From assembly GCA_027011425.1 (NCBI GenBank), contig JALUZX010000811.1:1-17221 (forward strand): DNA of 17,221 nucleotides, given 5' to 3'. Both the position numbers and the translations under genes were made by a program. This document shows, in pieces, positions 8,468 through 15,376 of the stretch (position 1 is the stretch's first letter; each line of letters begins with the position of its first letter). Source of the stretch: Planctomycetota bacterium (GTDB taxonomy: Bacteria > Planctomycetota > UBA1135 > JALUZX01). The notes beneath the pieces are model-generated. The model was not told the DNA's origin. It worked only from the letters and a program-made list of their open reading frames with translations, and made no database searches.

Positions 8468-9219
8468 CAGCTTTTCCCGGCCTTCCTTTTCGGGGAAGAA
8501 GGCCTTTTTTCACCGGCGGCGCTCTTTCGCCGGGCCGGCCGGGACGCGGGGGCCGGCTGGTGGGCTTCTCCCCCCAACTGGACGGGCTTCTCCCCGGGCG
8601 GGTGGACCAGGTCGGACCGGTTCCCCCCGTGAGGGTCGTGACAGGCTGTGCAAGCCTTCAGGATCCACCCCTTTTCCTGGTGGAGGTCCATGGAGACGAA
8701 GAGATCCTTGGTGTGGCACTGGAAGCAGAGGTCCCGGACTTTTCCCTTCTTCAGCAGGTGGGGGTAGGGAGAGCGATGGGGCATGTGGCAGGTTTCGCAC
8801 CTTCCCATGGCCACGGGCCCGTGGACGTATTTGGCGGCGGGAAGCTTGTGGCACTGGAGGCACAGCTTGTCCAGGGGGAGGGCAAGCCGGGGCGTTCCCG
8901 TGAGGAAGCTGATCCCGCTCTTCTGCCCCTTGAACCTCCTCGGGAGCCCGGCATGGCACTTGTCGCAATGTTTCTTCACGAAGGGCGGATGAAGGGAAGC
9001 CTTCGGGGCCTTTCTACGGGCGCCTTTGGGGCTCCCTGGTCTCCGTCCCTTGAGGCCCTGTTGTCTTCCGCCTTCCCCTTCCAGTGGAGGGACCCCGTCG
9101 AAGAAGAAGGAGAGGACCTTGTGCCGGGTGACTGCGCCGCACCCCAGGGCGAAGGATCCTGAAAGAAAGGCCAGGAAGAAAAGAACCGGGGAGGAAGGGA
9201 AGGATGGCACGGCGCGCAA
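8467..9219 (-). CDS. Pentahaem c-type cytochrome lipoprotein
   Basis: 250 residues from a TTG start. This start is chosen because AGGAG sits 5 nt upstream and the resulting N-terminus (MRAVPSFPSS, then a hydrophobic run to FALGC) is a compact lipoprotein signal with lipid cysteine C27. An in-frame ATG at 9258 has no ribosome binding site and would add 13 residues. After the anchor comes LSFFFDGVP (36-44), a motif I recall from membrane-anchored multihaem lipoproteins, then a Lys/Arg-rich linker. Five CxxCH motifs begin at C85, C120, C141, C165 and C190, several followed by MPH or DPHGG. The last 30 or so residues are strongly basic. It is the first gene of the operon and overlaps the barrel gene by one base. 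Its likely role is a periplasm-side electron donor to the barrel-bound cytochrome. Confidence 0.88.
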   Translation of the reverse strand: MRAVPSFPSSPVLFFLAFLSGSFALGCGAVTRHKVLSFFFDGVPPLEGEGGRQQGLKGRRPGSPKGARRKAPKASLHPPFVKKHCDKCHAGLPRRFKGQKSGISFLTGTPRLALPLDKLCLQCHKLPAAKYVHGPVAMGRCETCHMPHRSPYPHLLKKGKVRDLCFQCHTKDLFVSMDLHQEKGWILKACTACHDPHGGNRSDLVHPPGEKPVQLGGEAHQPAPASRPARRKSAAGEKRPSSPKRKAGKS

Positions 9220-9229
9220 GCTTTCTCCT
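9220..9229 (-). promoter_or_regulatory. Ribosome binding site deciding the TTG start of the pentahaem gene
   Basis: On the minus strand AGGAG occupies 9225-9229, followed by 5 nt and then TTG at 9217-9219. It is the only good Shine-Dalgarno match near the candidate starts, and it places translation exactly at the head of the lipoprotein signal. Confidence 0.65.
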
Positions 9230-9459
9230 GGGGGGAAGTCCTGACTTCCGATTCCCATATCTTGCCGGAAGTAAGGGGCCGGGTGAAGAGGGATGGGGAA
9301 GAAAGGAAACAATCCGGAGTCGTCCGTCAAAGCAAAGCGGCCGATTTTTTCCTGCCCTCTTCATCGGGCCCATGGCATGGGCGTGAGGGGATTCTTTTCC
9401 ATGGAGAGTTCCTCCCTTTCCGAAACAAACGATTGGGTCCGGGAAAGGGGTGGTCCTCC

Positions 9460-10215
9460 ATGGAACGGAAATGGTGCTTGGCCCTGATCCTTCCCCTGTT
9501 CGCGGCAGCGGGAGGTTCGGGATCTGTTGGGGGCGGGGGGTCCGGTATGGAGCTTCCGGATGGGGAAATTTCCTCTTCCCAGGGGTGCCGGGAGTGCCAC
9601 GTTTTTCCCCCCGGGACAAGCCATCCCTTGGGGGGAAAACCCTGGTCCAAAACGGACCTTCCCTTGGAAAAGGGCGGCCTTGGGTGTCTCACTTGCCACG
9701 ACGAACGGACCCTCTCCCCCCTCCATGCCGGGCGGAAGGGGAAAACCTATCTCAGGAAAGAGAGACCACGGCTCTGCAGGACCTGCCACCGGCCCGGACC
9801 GGGCGCCCGTGGAAGGCTCGTCCACGGTCTTTCCGGCGGGAGGGCCCACATGGTGCGGCGGAGCGGCACGAGGCCGGCCCTCCCGGGGACGAGGGTCATG
9901 GACGAGGAAAGCCGTAATTGCCTGGGTTGCCACGACGGAACCCTGACCCGGGGCGGATCCATGGGGAAAGGCGGGAGCACCGCCTGGGAGAGGCTCAAGG
10001 AGAACCACCCCGTGGGCGTGGCCTACGGGGGGGGGCCCCGGGGTTTGAGCCGGCGGAACGCATTCCGGCCCGCCGAGTCCCTTCCCAGGGAGATCGATCT
10101 TCCCGGGGGGCGGGTGGGTTGCGCCAGTTGCCACGGCCTCTACAATCGAAACCCTCACCTTCTGGTGATCCCCAACAGGGGAAGCAGGCTCTGCCTCGCT
10201 TGTCACGTCAAGTAA
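9460..10215 (+). CDS. Secreted hexahaem c-type cytochrome
   Basis: 251 residues from ATG 9460, chosen because it gives a short signal peptide (MERKWCLALI then LPLFAAAGG); starts further upstream would add residues with no export signal. A purine-rich GGAAAGGGG lies about 10 nt before it. Six CxxCH motifs begin at C43, C76, C106, C154, C221 and C245. Haems 3-6 match the tetrahaem cytochrome at 15377 in spacing (48, 67 and 24 residues between motif starts) and in detail: CLGCHDGT at haem 4, an NHPV segment after it, and GCASCH...RLCLACHVK at the end. Probably periplasmic or exported further. It is divergent from the pentahaem operon across 240 bases, so the two may be co-regulated. The prolyl isomerase follows 70 bases later on the same strand. 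Confidence 0.88.
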   Translation: MERKWCLALILPLFAAAGGSGSVGGGGSGMELPDGEISSSQGCRECHVFPPGTSHPLGGKPWSKTDLPLEKGGLGCLTCHDERTLSPLHAGRKGKTYLRKERPRLCRTCHRPGPGARGRLVHGLSGGRAHMVRRSGTRPALPGTRVMDEESRNCLGCHDGTLTRGGSMGKGGSTAWERLKENHPVGVAYGGGPRGLSRRNAFRPAESLPREIDLPGGRVGCASCHGLYNRNPHLLVIPNRGSRLCLACHVK

Positions 10216-10235
10216 ATAGCGGCCAGGTTGTCCCG

Positions 10236-10288
10236 GACGATCCATGGGGGAGTTTCATGGATCATCCGGGTTGGAAAGGCGATCCATG
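10236..10288 (+). promoter_or_regulatory. Mutually exclusive hairpins over the prolyl isomerase start codon
   Basis: GATCCATG occurs at 10239-10246 and again at 10281-10288. Between them, 10256-10263 is the exact reverse complement. The central copy can pair with the first (8 bp, 9-base loop, two further pairs at 10236-10237/10265-10266 after one mismatch). It can instead pair with the second, which contains the isomerase ATG (10286-10288) and would enclose its GGAAAGG ribosome binding site in the loop. The pairing is seen directly in the sequence. A translational switch is an inference. Confidence 0.45.
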
Positions 10289-11329
10289 GGCAGGTCTTTT
10301 CCGGTTCTCTCCCTCCTTTTTTTCCCGGTCTTCGCTCCCTTTGCTCCGGCCCAGTCCACTCCGCCGGCCCACCCGGAGAAGAACCTGGTTGTGGCCCGGG
10401 TCGGGGAAGTGAAGATTACGGGCCTGGACCTCCTGAGGAAGATCAACAACTTGATCCCCCTTACGTTCTTCCACCGCCGGGTGCCCGAAGACAAGATGAA
10501 ACAGTTCAGGGCCCGGGCTTTGAAGGAATTGATCGAGGATACCCTGGTCTGGCTGGACGCCAAGGACAGGAAGATCTCCGTTACGGAGAAGGAGATCCGG
10601 GACCGCTTCGAGAAGGCCTTGGCCGGTGGAGGGGAGCGTTACAAGTTCATGACCGGGGAACAGAGGGCCCGGATGTTCGAGGAATTGCGGCCCTTGATCG
10701 TCCGGCGGATCCTCATCGAAAAGAACCGGGCCCGTTTCGAAAAGAGCCTTCCCAAGGTGGACCCGGGGGAGTTGAAGCGCCTCTACGAGGCCAAGAAGAA
10801 AAAGCCCCTGGCCCCGGAGGAGGCCCACTTCCTCCACCTTTTCATCCGGGTCCTTCCCACGGCCACGAAGGAGGAGATCGAGGCGGCCCGGAACAAGATC
10901 GGCGCCGCGGAGTTGCTCATCAAGGAGGGGATGCCCTTCCGGGAAGCGGCCAAAAAGTATTCCCAGGATGAATTCGCCTCCAAGGGCGGCGACATGGGGA
11001 CGGTCTCCCGGGCGTTCTTCCGCTCCCGAACGCTGGCGGACGCGGCCTTCTCCTTGAAGGAGGGGGAGATGTCCCCCGTCGTTCGGACCATCTACGGCTT
11101 TCATCTCATCTACTGCGTGAAGAAGGCCCCCCCCAGGGAACTGCGTTTCCAGGAAGTGAAGGACCTCCTTCTCAAGGAGCACCAGGACGAGATCCGGAAG
11201 AAGGCCCGCCGGGCCTGGCTCGAGGAGATCCGGAAACGCCATCCCGTGGAGATCCTGGAAGCCGACTTTTTCGCTCCCAAGGGGCCGCCCGCCTCCCGTC
11301 CCGCGGGGGCGGGCAAACCGAAGAAATGA
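10286..11329 (+). CDS. Exported parvulin-type peptidyl-prolyl isomerase (PpiC/SurA-like)
   Basis: Folds exported proteins by isomerising X-Pro bonds in the periplasm. 347 residues. The signal peptide is about 1-22 (cleavage at APA-QS). An N-terminal SurA-like helical region (about 30-165, beginning VVARVGEVKITGLDLL) precedes one parvulin domain at about 177-280. In that domain H184 (HLFIRV, equivalent to SHILI in parvulins), the QDEFASKGGDMG loop and H273 in YGFHLI are conserved. A charged helical C-terminus ends in a Pro/Lys-rich tail. ATG 10286 is preferred over the in-frame ATG at 10244 because it begins the signal peptide directly and has GGAAAGG upstream. It follows the hexahaem cytochrome by 70 bases, so it is probably co-transcribed and devoted to folding the cytochromes or the barrel. 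Confidence 0.92.
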   Translation: MGRSFPVLSLLFFPVFAPFAPAQSTPPAHPEKNLVVARVGEVKITGLDLLRKINNLIPLTFFHRRVPEDKMKQFRARALKELIEDTLVWLDAKDRKISVTEKEIRDRFEKALAGGGERYKFMTGEQRARMFEELRPLIVRRILIEKNRARFEKSLPKVDPGELKRLYEAKKKKPLAPEEAHFLHLFIRVLPTATKEEIEAARNKIGAAELLIKEGMPFREAAKKYSQDEFASKGGDMGTVSRAFFRSRTLADAAFSLKEGEMSPVVRTIYGFHLIYCVKKAPPRELRFQEVKDLLLKEHQDEIRKKARRAWLEEIRKRHPVEILEADFFAPKGPPASRPAGAGKPKK

Positions 11330-11335
11330 AGGGAA

Positions 11336-11352
11336 CGGGGCCTCAGGCCCCG
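11336..11352. terminator. Bidirectional terminator-like hairpin between convergent genes
   Basis: A perfect 7-bp GC stem (11336-11342 with 11346-11352) has a 3-base loop. It lies 7 bases after the isomerase stop and overlaps the last codons and stop of ccsA. A CTTTCCCC run follows on the plus strand, and TTCCCTTCATTTC follows on the minus strand. Its place between convergent genes fits a shared terminator, although the T-runs are short. Confidence 0.55.
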
Positions 11353-13037
11353 CTTTCCCCGGGTTTCGCCTCTCCCTGCCGGGAACGTTTCCGGACTTCC
11401 AGAAAAGCCCAGCCCACCAGGAGGAGTTCCAGGCCCACGAAGAGGCTCACGTAGAGGAGGCCCCCTTCGGCGGCTCCGTAGGAGTGGAGTCCCGTCCCCA
11501 GGACGAAGTTGACGCCGTAGTAGGTCATGAGCACGCCCAGGAACCCCAGGACGGAGAAGAGAGCCAGGCCGAAGTCCTTGAGCCAGCCGGCGAAGCGGGC
11601 GTGAACCAGGAGGAGGTAGATGAAGAACGTGATGAGGGACCAGGTCTCCTTGGGGTCCCATCCCCAGTAGCGCCCCCAGCTCTGGTTGGCCCATATCGCC
11701 CCGGTGACGATTCCGGCGGCCAGGAAGAGGAGACCCACCTGGGTGGTCTTGAAGATGAGCCTGGAAAGAGAGCCGGAGAGGTCGGTCCGCCCCGGTTTGA
11801 AGACCATGACTCCCAGGACCACGTGGCCCAGCCCCATGGCCAGGGCGAAGGCGGAATAGGAGATCATCACGGTGATCACGTGGAGGGAGAGCCAATAGGT
11901 GTGGGCCAGCACCGGGAGGAGGGGGTTGATGGAGGAATCCAGGGGAAGGTTCTGGGCGAAGACCAGGGAAAGAAGCCCCAGGACGGAGGCTGCGGCGGGA
12001 AAGACTCTCTTCCGGTGGAGAAAGCCCATAACGAGTCCCAGGGCCAGGACGCCCCATCCCATGAAGACCAGGGATTCATACATGTTGGCCAGGGGGGCCC
12101 TTCCCCCGATGATCCACCGGAGGGCGATTCCGGAAGAATGGAAGAGGAAGCCTCCCGCCAGGAGGATGTTTCCCGTGATTCCGCCCGTTCCCGGGCGGAA
12201 ATAGGCCAGGAGGGTGAAGGCCAGGAATGCCAGGAGATAGAGGATCCAGGCCCAGAAGAAGGGGGAGAGCCGGTTGTAGAGGAGTTCCAGGTTCAGCTTC
12301 CATTCAGCGGGGTATGCCTGGGGGGCGAGGGCCTTCAGGTCCCTGGAAAGAGCGCCGGCGGCGGCCCGGAAGGCCGTCCCGTCTCCCGAGGCCCAGGCGG
12401 AGGCGAGGGCTTTGTATTTGCGGTAGACTTTTTTCAGGGCCCCGCCGGCGGCGTCCCGGATCTCCACCGGCGCCGCCCACCCGGTGTTGCCATGGAGTGG
12501 AGGGATGATGCGGAGGCCCTTTCCTTCGGCGCCCAGGCTCTTCACGAGGCGAAGCTTGTCGTAGACTTCGAGAGCGTCGTCCTCCAGGCGTGAGTGGCTT
12601 TGCTTCCCGGCATGGTTGGAAAGTCCCCGGTCTACGATCTTCCGGAATTTTTGATTCTTGATCAGCGTGTCGAATGAGTAACGCTTTTTCGATGGGTCCA
12701 GGCCGGCGGCCGCCTTGAGTTTCCTGCTGTCCACCCGGATCCAGGGCCTCGCGCGGAACCATTTTTCGGAGAAGTGGAAGCCCCAGAGGATCCTGAGGGG
12801 GCTCATTCCTTCCATGGATTTGCGCCCCGAAAGGGCCAGGATGGTGTCCCTGGCGAAGGTGTCCAGGGGCTTCAGCCGTCCCCCCTGGAGGACGGCCCAG
12901 CCGGCGGTGACCTCCACGGGGATCCCCTCGCCGGGAGGAGTTCCGCCGCCCTCCGCCTGGGAGGGAAGAGGGGCCGTGGAAAGAAGGATGCCTGCCAGCA
13001 CGGCAGGGGGAGAGAAGAGGGAGGCATGTTTTTTCAT
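11343..13037 (-). CDS. ccsA: System II cytochrome c maturation protein, CcsA/CcsB haem-handling subunit
   Basis: Exports and presents haem to apocytochromes, together with ResB, at the outer face of the inner membrane. 564 residues. An N-terminal signal or anchor segment (about 1-27) is followed by a roughly 225-residue extracytoplasmic region (about 28-255, with GGRLKPLDTFARD), then about eight membrane segments. The tryptophan-rich WWD motif is at 454-466 (WGRYWGWDPKETW). Candidate haem-ligand histidines are H379 and H386 before it and H518 after it; NMYESLVF at 318-325 is also typical. The start is ATG 13037, which overlaps the resB stop as ATGA; the in-frame start 60 bases upstream lies inside resB. 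The N-terminal domain before the CcsA core is also seen in ResB/CcsA systems of Bacteroidota and related groups. It serves the many cytochromes on either side. Confidence 0.93.
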   Translation of the reverse strand: MKKHASLFSPPAVLAGILLSTAPLPSQAEGGGTPPGEGIPVEVTAGWAVLQGGRLKPLDTFARDTILALSGRKSMEGMSPLRILWGFHFSEKWFRARPWIRVDSRKLKAAAGLDPSKKRYSFDTLIKNQKFRKIVDRGLSNHAGKQSHSRLEDDALEVYDKLRLVKSLGAEGKGLRIIPPLHGNTGWAAPVEIRDAAGGALKKVYRKYKALASAWASGDGTAFRAAAGALSRDLKALAPQAYPAEWKLNLELLYNRLSPFFWAWILYLLAFLAFTLLAYFRPGTGGITGNILLAGGFLFHSSGIALRWIIGGRAPLANMYESLVFMGWGVLALGLVMGFLHRKRVFPAAASVLGLLSLVFAQNLPLDSSINPLLPVLAHTYWLSLHVITVMISYSAFALAMGLGHVVLGVMVFKPGRTDLSGSLSRLIFKTTQVGLLFLAAGIVTGAIWANQSWGRYWGWDPKETWSLITFFIYLLLVHARFAGWLKDFGLALFSVLGFLGVLMTYYGVNFVLGTGLHSYGAAEGGLLYVSLFVGLELLLVGWAFLEVRKRSRQGEAKPGESGA

Positions 13038-14830
13038 GGTTCGTCTTCGTGTCCGGAGTGTTTCCCGGAAGGGCGGTTTCGGGGGACCAGATACCATCCG
13101 ACGCCCAGAAGGAGGAGGATGAAGGCGGCGTAGACCACGGGCGCTCCCGGGTCCCTGGAAACGGTGAGGATCGTCACGTCGGGGCCCTTCATGCCCCCAA
13201 GGCGGTAGCTGGACTGGAAGAACTTGTAGCCCCGGAAGGAAAGAGGGCGGTTCATGGAGATCATCCGCTTCAGGGGCTTCCCTTCCCCTCCTTCGGGGAG
13301 GATCCGCACGAGGCTCTGGTAGTCGGCGGGCCGCTTTGTCCCGGGGTAGGTCCGGAGCCGGAAGTCCAGGAGTTCCACCTGGAAGGGAAGGCGCAGGAAC
13401 CTCCTCCCGAAGGCCAGGGAGAGGTCCCGGGGCCCCAGGGAGAGGATCTTGCTCTCTCCCAAAGCAAGGCGGACTTCCCCGGAGGCCCCCCGGTGGGAGG
13501 CGCCAAGGACGATCCAGGGGCTTCCCTTTTCCCCGGGGCGGGCGGGGCGGATTTCCGTCCGGGCCTTGGCGTGCTTCAAGAACCGCTGGACCGTGAACTC
13601 CATGCCCAGGTTTCCCAGGACGATCCTCTTGCCCGGCGGGCAGGGATATGCCTCTCCTCTCCCGATGGAGGCGGAGATCTGGACGAAGAGTTCGTTTTTC
13701 GGGCCCACGAGGATGGTCACCAGGGGAACGGATCCGGCCCCTGAGGCCTGGAGGAGGACCTTTTCCACCAGGCCTTTCCCCCGGCGGCCCCGGACCACGC
13801 TGAACTCGGGAAAGAGGCTGAAGACCGTGTGGGTCTCGAGGTTTTTCCCTTTTTTGATCTCCACGAGGGCTGCCGGGTTGACCGGCGCCGAAGGGGCGTC
13901 CTCCAGGCCCTGGTCCCCCACCCTGGCCCGGGTGAGGAAGCGTTTCACCCGGGCGGTCACCCCTCCGCCGCAGGAGACGAGTTTTCCCAGCCCCTCGGGG
14001 AGTGGGATCCTGACGGGAGGAAGCCCTTTTCCGGGAAGGATCTCCACCAGCCTGGGACGCCGGTCCAGGGCTTTCTTTCTTTCCCGGAAGAATTTTTCGT
14101 CCCTGGCCGGGAGGATCTCCACCTCAAGGGGGCCCAGGTTCTTCCTGCGGAAGAGGGGGTGGTTGGCCAGGACCCATTGGAAACCGTGGAGTCCTCTGCC
14201 GGCTACCAGGAACTCCACGGCAGGGGGATCCTGGTCTCCTCCCGGGACGAGCTTGGCCCGGGGAACCGCCGACGGAAGGTAGCGCGCCACCCACAGGGCG
14301 GGCCGACCGGCGCTTTCTTCCTGAAGGGGCGAGGCCTGGAGGTCCCGGTCCGGGGGGATGGGGAAGTCCCACACCGGGGAGGGGACGTCCTTCCTGCGGC
14401 CCATTCCGGAAGGGGGAGCTTCCCACCGGGCCTCCACCTGGAGGTCCTCCAGGTAGATCCGGTCTTCTTTTTCCCCCTCCCGGATCGCCATGCGCCCCTC
14501 CACGCCGAATGCCCGGGTGATCCAGGCTCCGGCCAGGAGGAGGACGATGGCTCCGTGGGTGATTACGAAGGGGATATGGCGCCTCTTGAGGGGGAACCTC
14601 TTGAGCACCGCCGCGACCAGGTTGACCGCCATGAGGAAGAGGGCCCCCTGGAACCAGGCGCTTTGGTAGACCAGGGTCCTGGCCGCCCGGGCGCCCTCGC
14701 GCCTCTCCACCAGCGTGCCCGCCGCGAGGGCCAGGGCGGAGAGAGCCAGGAGGAGGAGGGTGAACTTGACGCTTCCCAGGGCCCGGAGAAGGCGCTTGGC
14801 CGCGGAAGGAGGGGCTTGTCTGGTCGCCAT
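13034..14830 (-). CDS. resB: ResB-type cytochrome c biogenesis protein
   Basis: Partner of CcsA in System II; holds apocytochrome and helps haem attachment outside the inner membrane. 598 residues from ATG 14830, which has GAGGAAACC directly before it. Three N-terminal membrane segments (about 21-39, 59-76, 86-109) carry the conserved TH at 91-92 (THGAIVLLLAGAW). A large extracytoplasmic domain (about 110-563) follows, ending in the family hallmark NRPLSFRGYKFFQSSY, then DPGAPVVYAAF and a last membrane helix (about 564-582). The tail is short and charged. The gene overlaps ccsA by four bases. A longer reading frame begins 87 bases upstream, but its extra residues are not family-like. Confidence 0.93.
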   Translation of the reverse strand: MATRQAPPSAAKRLLRALGSVKFTLLLLALSALALAAGTLVERREGARAARTLVYQSAWFQGALFLMAVNLVAAVLKRFPLKRRHIPFVITHGAIVLLLAGAWITRAFGVEGRMAIREGEKEDRIYLEDLQVEARWEAPPSGMGRRKDVPSPVWDFPIPPDRDLQASPLQEESAGRPALWVARYLPSAVPRAKLVPGGDQDPPAVEFLVAGRGLHGFQWVLANHPLFRRKNLGPLEVEILPARDEKFFRERKKALDRRPRLVEILPGKGLPPVRIPLPEGLGKLVSCGGGVTARVKRFLTRARVGDQGLEDAPSAPVNPAALVEIKKGKNLETHTVFSLFPEFSVVRGRRGKGLVEKVLLQASGAGSVPLVTILVGPKNELFVQISASIGRGEAYPCPPGKRIVLGNLGMEFTVQRFLKHAKARTEIRPARPGEKGSPWIVLGASHRGASGEVRLALGESKILSLGPRDLSLAFGRRFLRLPFQVELLDFRLRTYPGTKRPADYQSLVRILPEGGEGKPLKRMISMNRPLSFRGYKFFQSSYRLGGMKGPDVTILTVSRDPGAPVVYAAFILLLLGVGWYLVPRNRPSGKHSGHEDEP

Positions 14831-15097
14831 GGTTTCCTCGGGGCTGTAGTCCGGACGGCTCCGGGCTGGAGAATCCGCCTTTCTTACCAAAGAGCGGGGC
14901 GGAGAGGGAGATTTCAAAGAGGGAGATATGTGCCGCCGGCGAATATGGGACTTTTTTGTCCAGCTTGGCGGCTCCGGCGGCTCCCGGGCGGGGGTTTAGG
15001 TTTTTGGTTGGGCGCAATGGGGCGGATGCGTGCGGAAAGCGGTTTCTTTGGGAGGAGGGATTCCGGGTCGAGGATGTCCGAGTCCGGTTCGTGCCGG

Positions 15098-15117
15098 CCC
15101 GGTCCGGCGGGACCGGG
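15098..15117. repeat. Perfect 8-bp inverted repeat upstream of the tetrahaem gene
   Basis: CCCGGTCC at 15098-15105 pairs with GGACCGGG at 15110-15117 around a GGCG loop. The same CCCGGTCC word recurs at 15288-15295, so the right arm could pair with either copy in a long leader RNA. No T-run follows at once. It may be an operator, a leader structure or chance in GC-rich DNA. Confidence 0.4.
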
Positions 15118-15365
15118 AGTGGAAAAGTCGAGATTTTATTCCTCTTTTCAGTCCTTGATTCAAGGTGGGGCGAAAACCATGGTTCGGGGCCTAATTTTTT
15201 TCTTCCCGGGGCTGGACATGAGAAAGGAGAACCCTCATTCTTTCATTGTAGGTAACGAAAGAAGAGCAACCGTGAGGCCGGGACCTTCCCGGTCCTTACT
15301 TTCCGGGAGATTCCTTCCGGAGGCGTTCTTTGCGAAAGTTCCCCTTTTCACCCCCATTTCCATCC

Positions 15366-15371
15366 AGGAGG
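15366..15371 (+). promoter_or_regulatory. Near-ideal ribosome binding site of the tetrahaem gene
   Basis: AGGAGG lies 5 nt before ATG 15377. It is the best Shine-Dalgarno match noticed in the window and suggests strong translation, as expected for an abundant cytochrome. Confidence 0.75.
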
Positions 15372-15376
15372 TTTTC

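Larger units (their letters stand above)
14831..15376. other. 546-base divergent intergenic region between resB and the tetrahaem gene
   Basis: No convincing gene is present. The region should hold promoters for resB-ccsA (minus) and the tetrahaem-propeller pair (plus). I could not identify a -35/-10 pair with confidence. AT-rich patches at 15131-15150 and 15192-15200 stand out. Structured spots include an 8-bp hairpin at 15098-15117, a 5-bp dyad at 15153-15165, a palindrome AACCATGGTT near 15175, and two overlapping alternatives at 15278-15295 (6-bp stem with CCT loop, or GGACC with GGTCC). I compared it by eye with the c-di-GMP (GEMM) riboswitch pattern and found no match. Confidence 0.5.

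Noticed and set aside
9325..9330. TTGACG on the minus strand as a -35 box for the pentahaem operon
   Set aside because: No acceptable -10 hexamer lies 16-18 bases downstream, so it cannot be supported as a promoter.
9301..9355. Sequence with GTCAAAGCAAAGCGGCC loosely like the c-di-GMP riboswitch core
   Set aside because: It lacks the GGACGCAAAGC core and the paired upstream segment; the resemblance is superficial.
9262..9459. N-terminal extension of the hexahaem cytochrome
   Set aside because: The extra 66 residues have no export signal, whereas a signal peptide begins exactly at ATG 9460.
13829..15376. Plus-strand frame that runs open for more than 500 codons into the tetrahaem gene
   Set aside because: The upstream part is antisense to resB and low in complexity. 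AGGAGG and a signal peptide place the real start at 15377.
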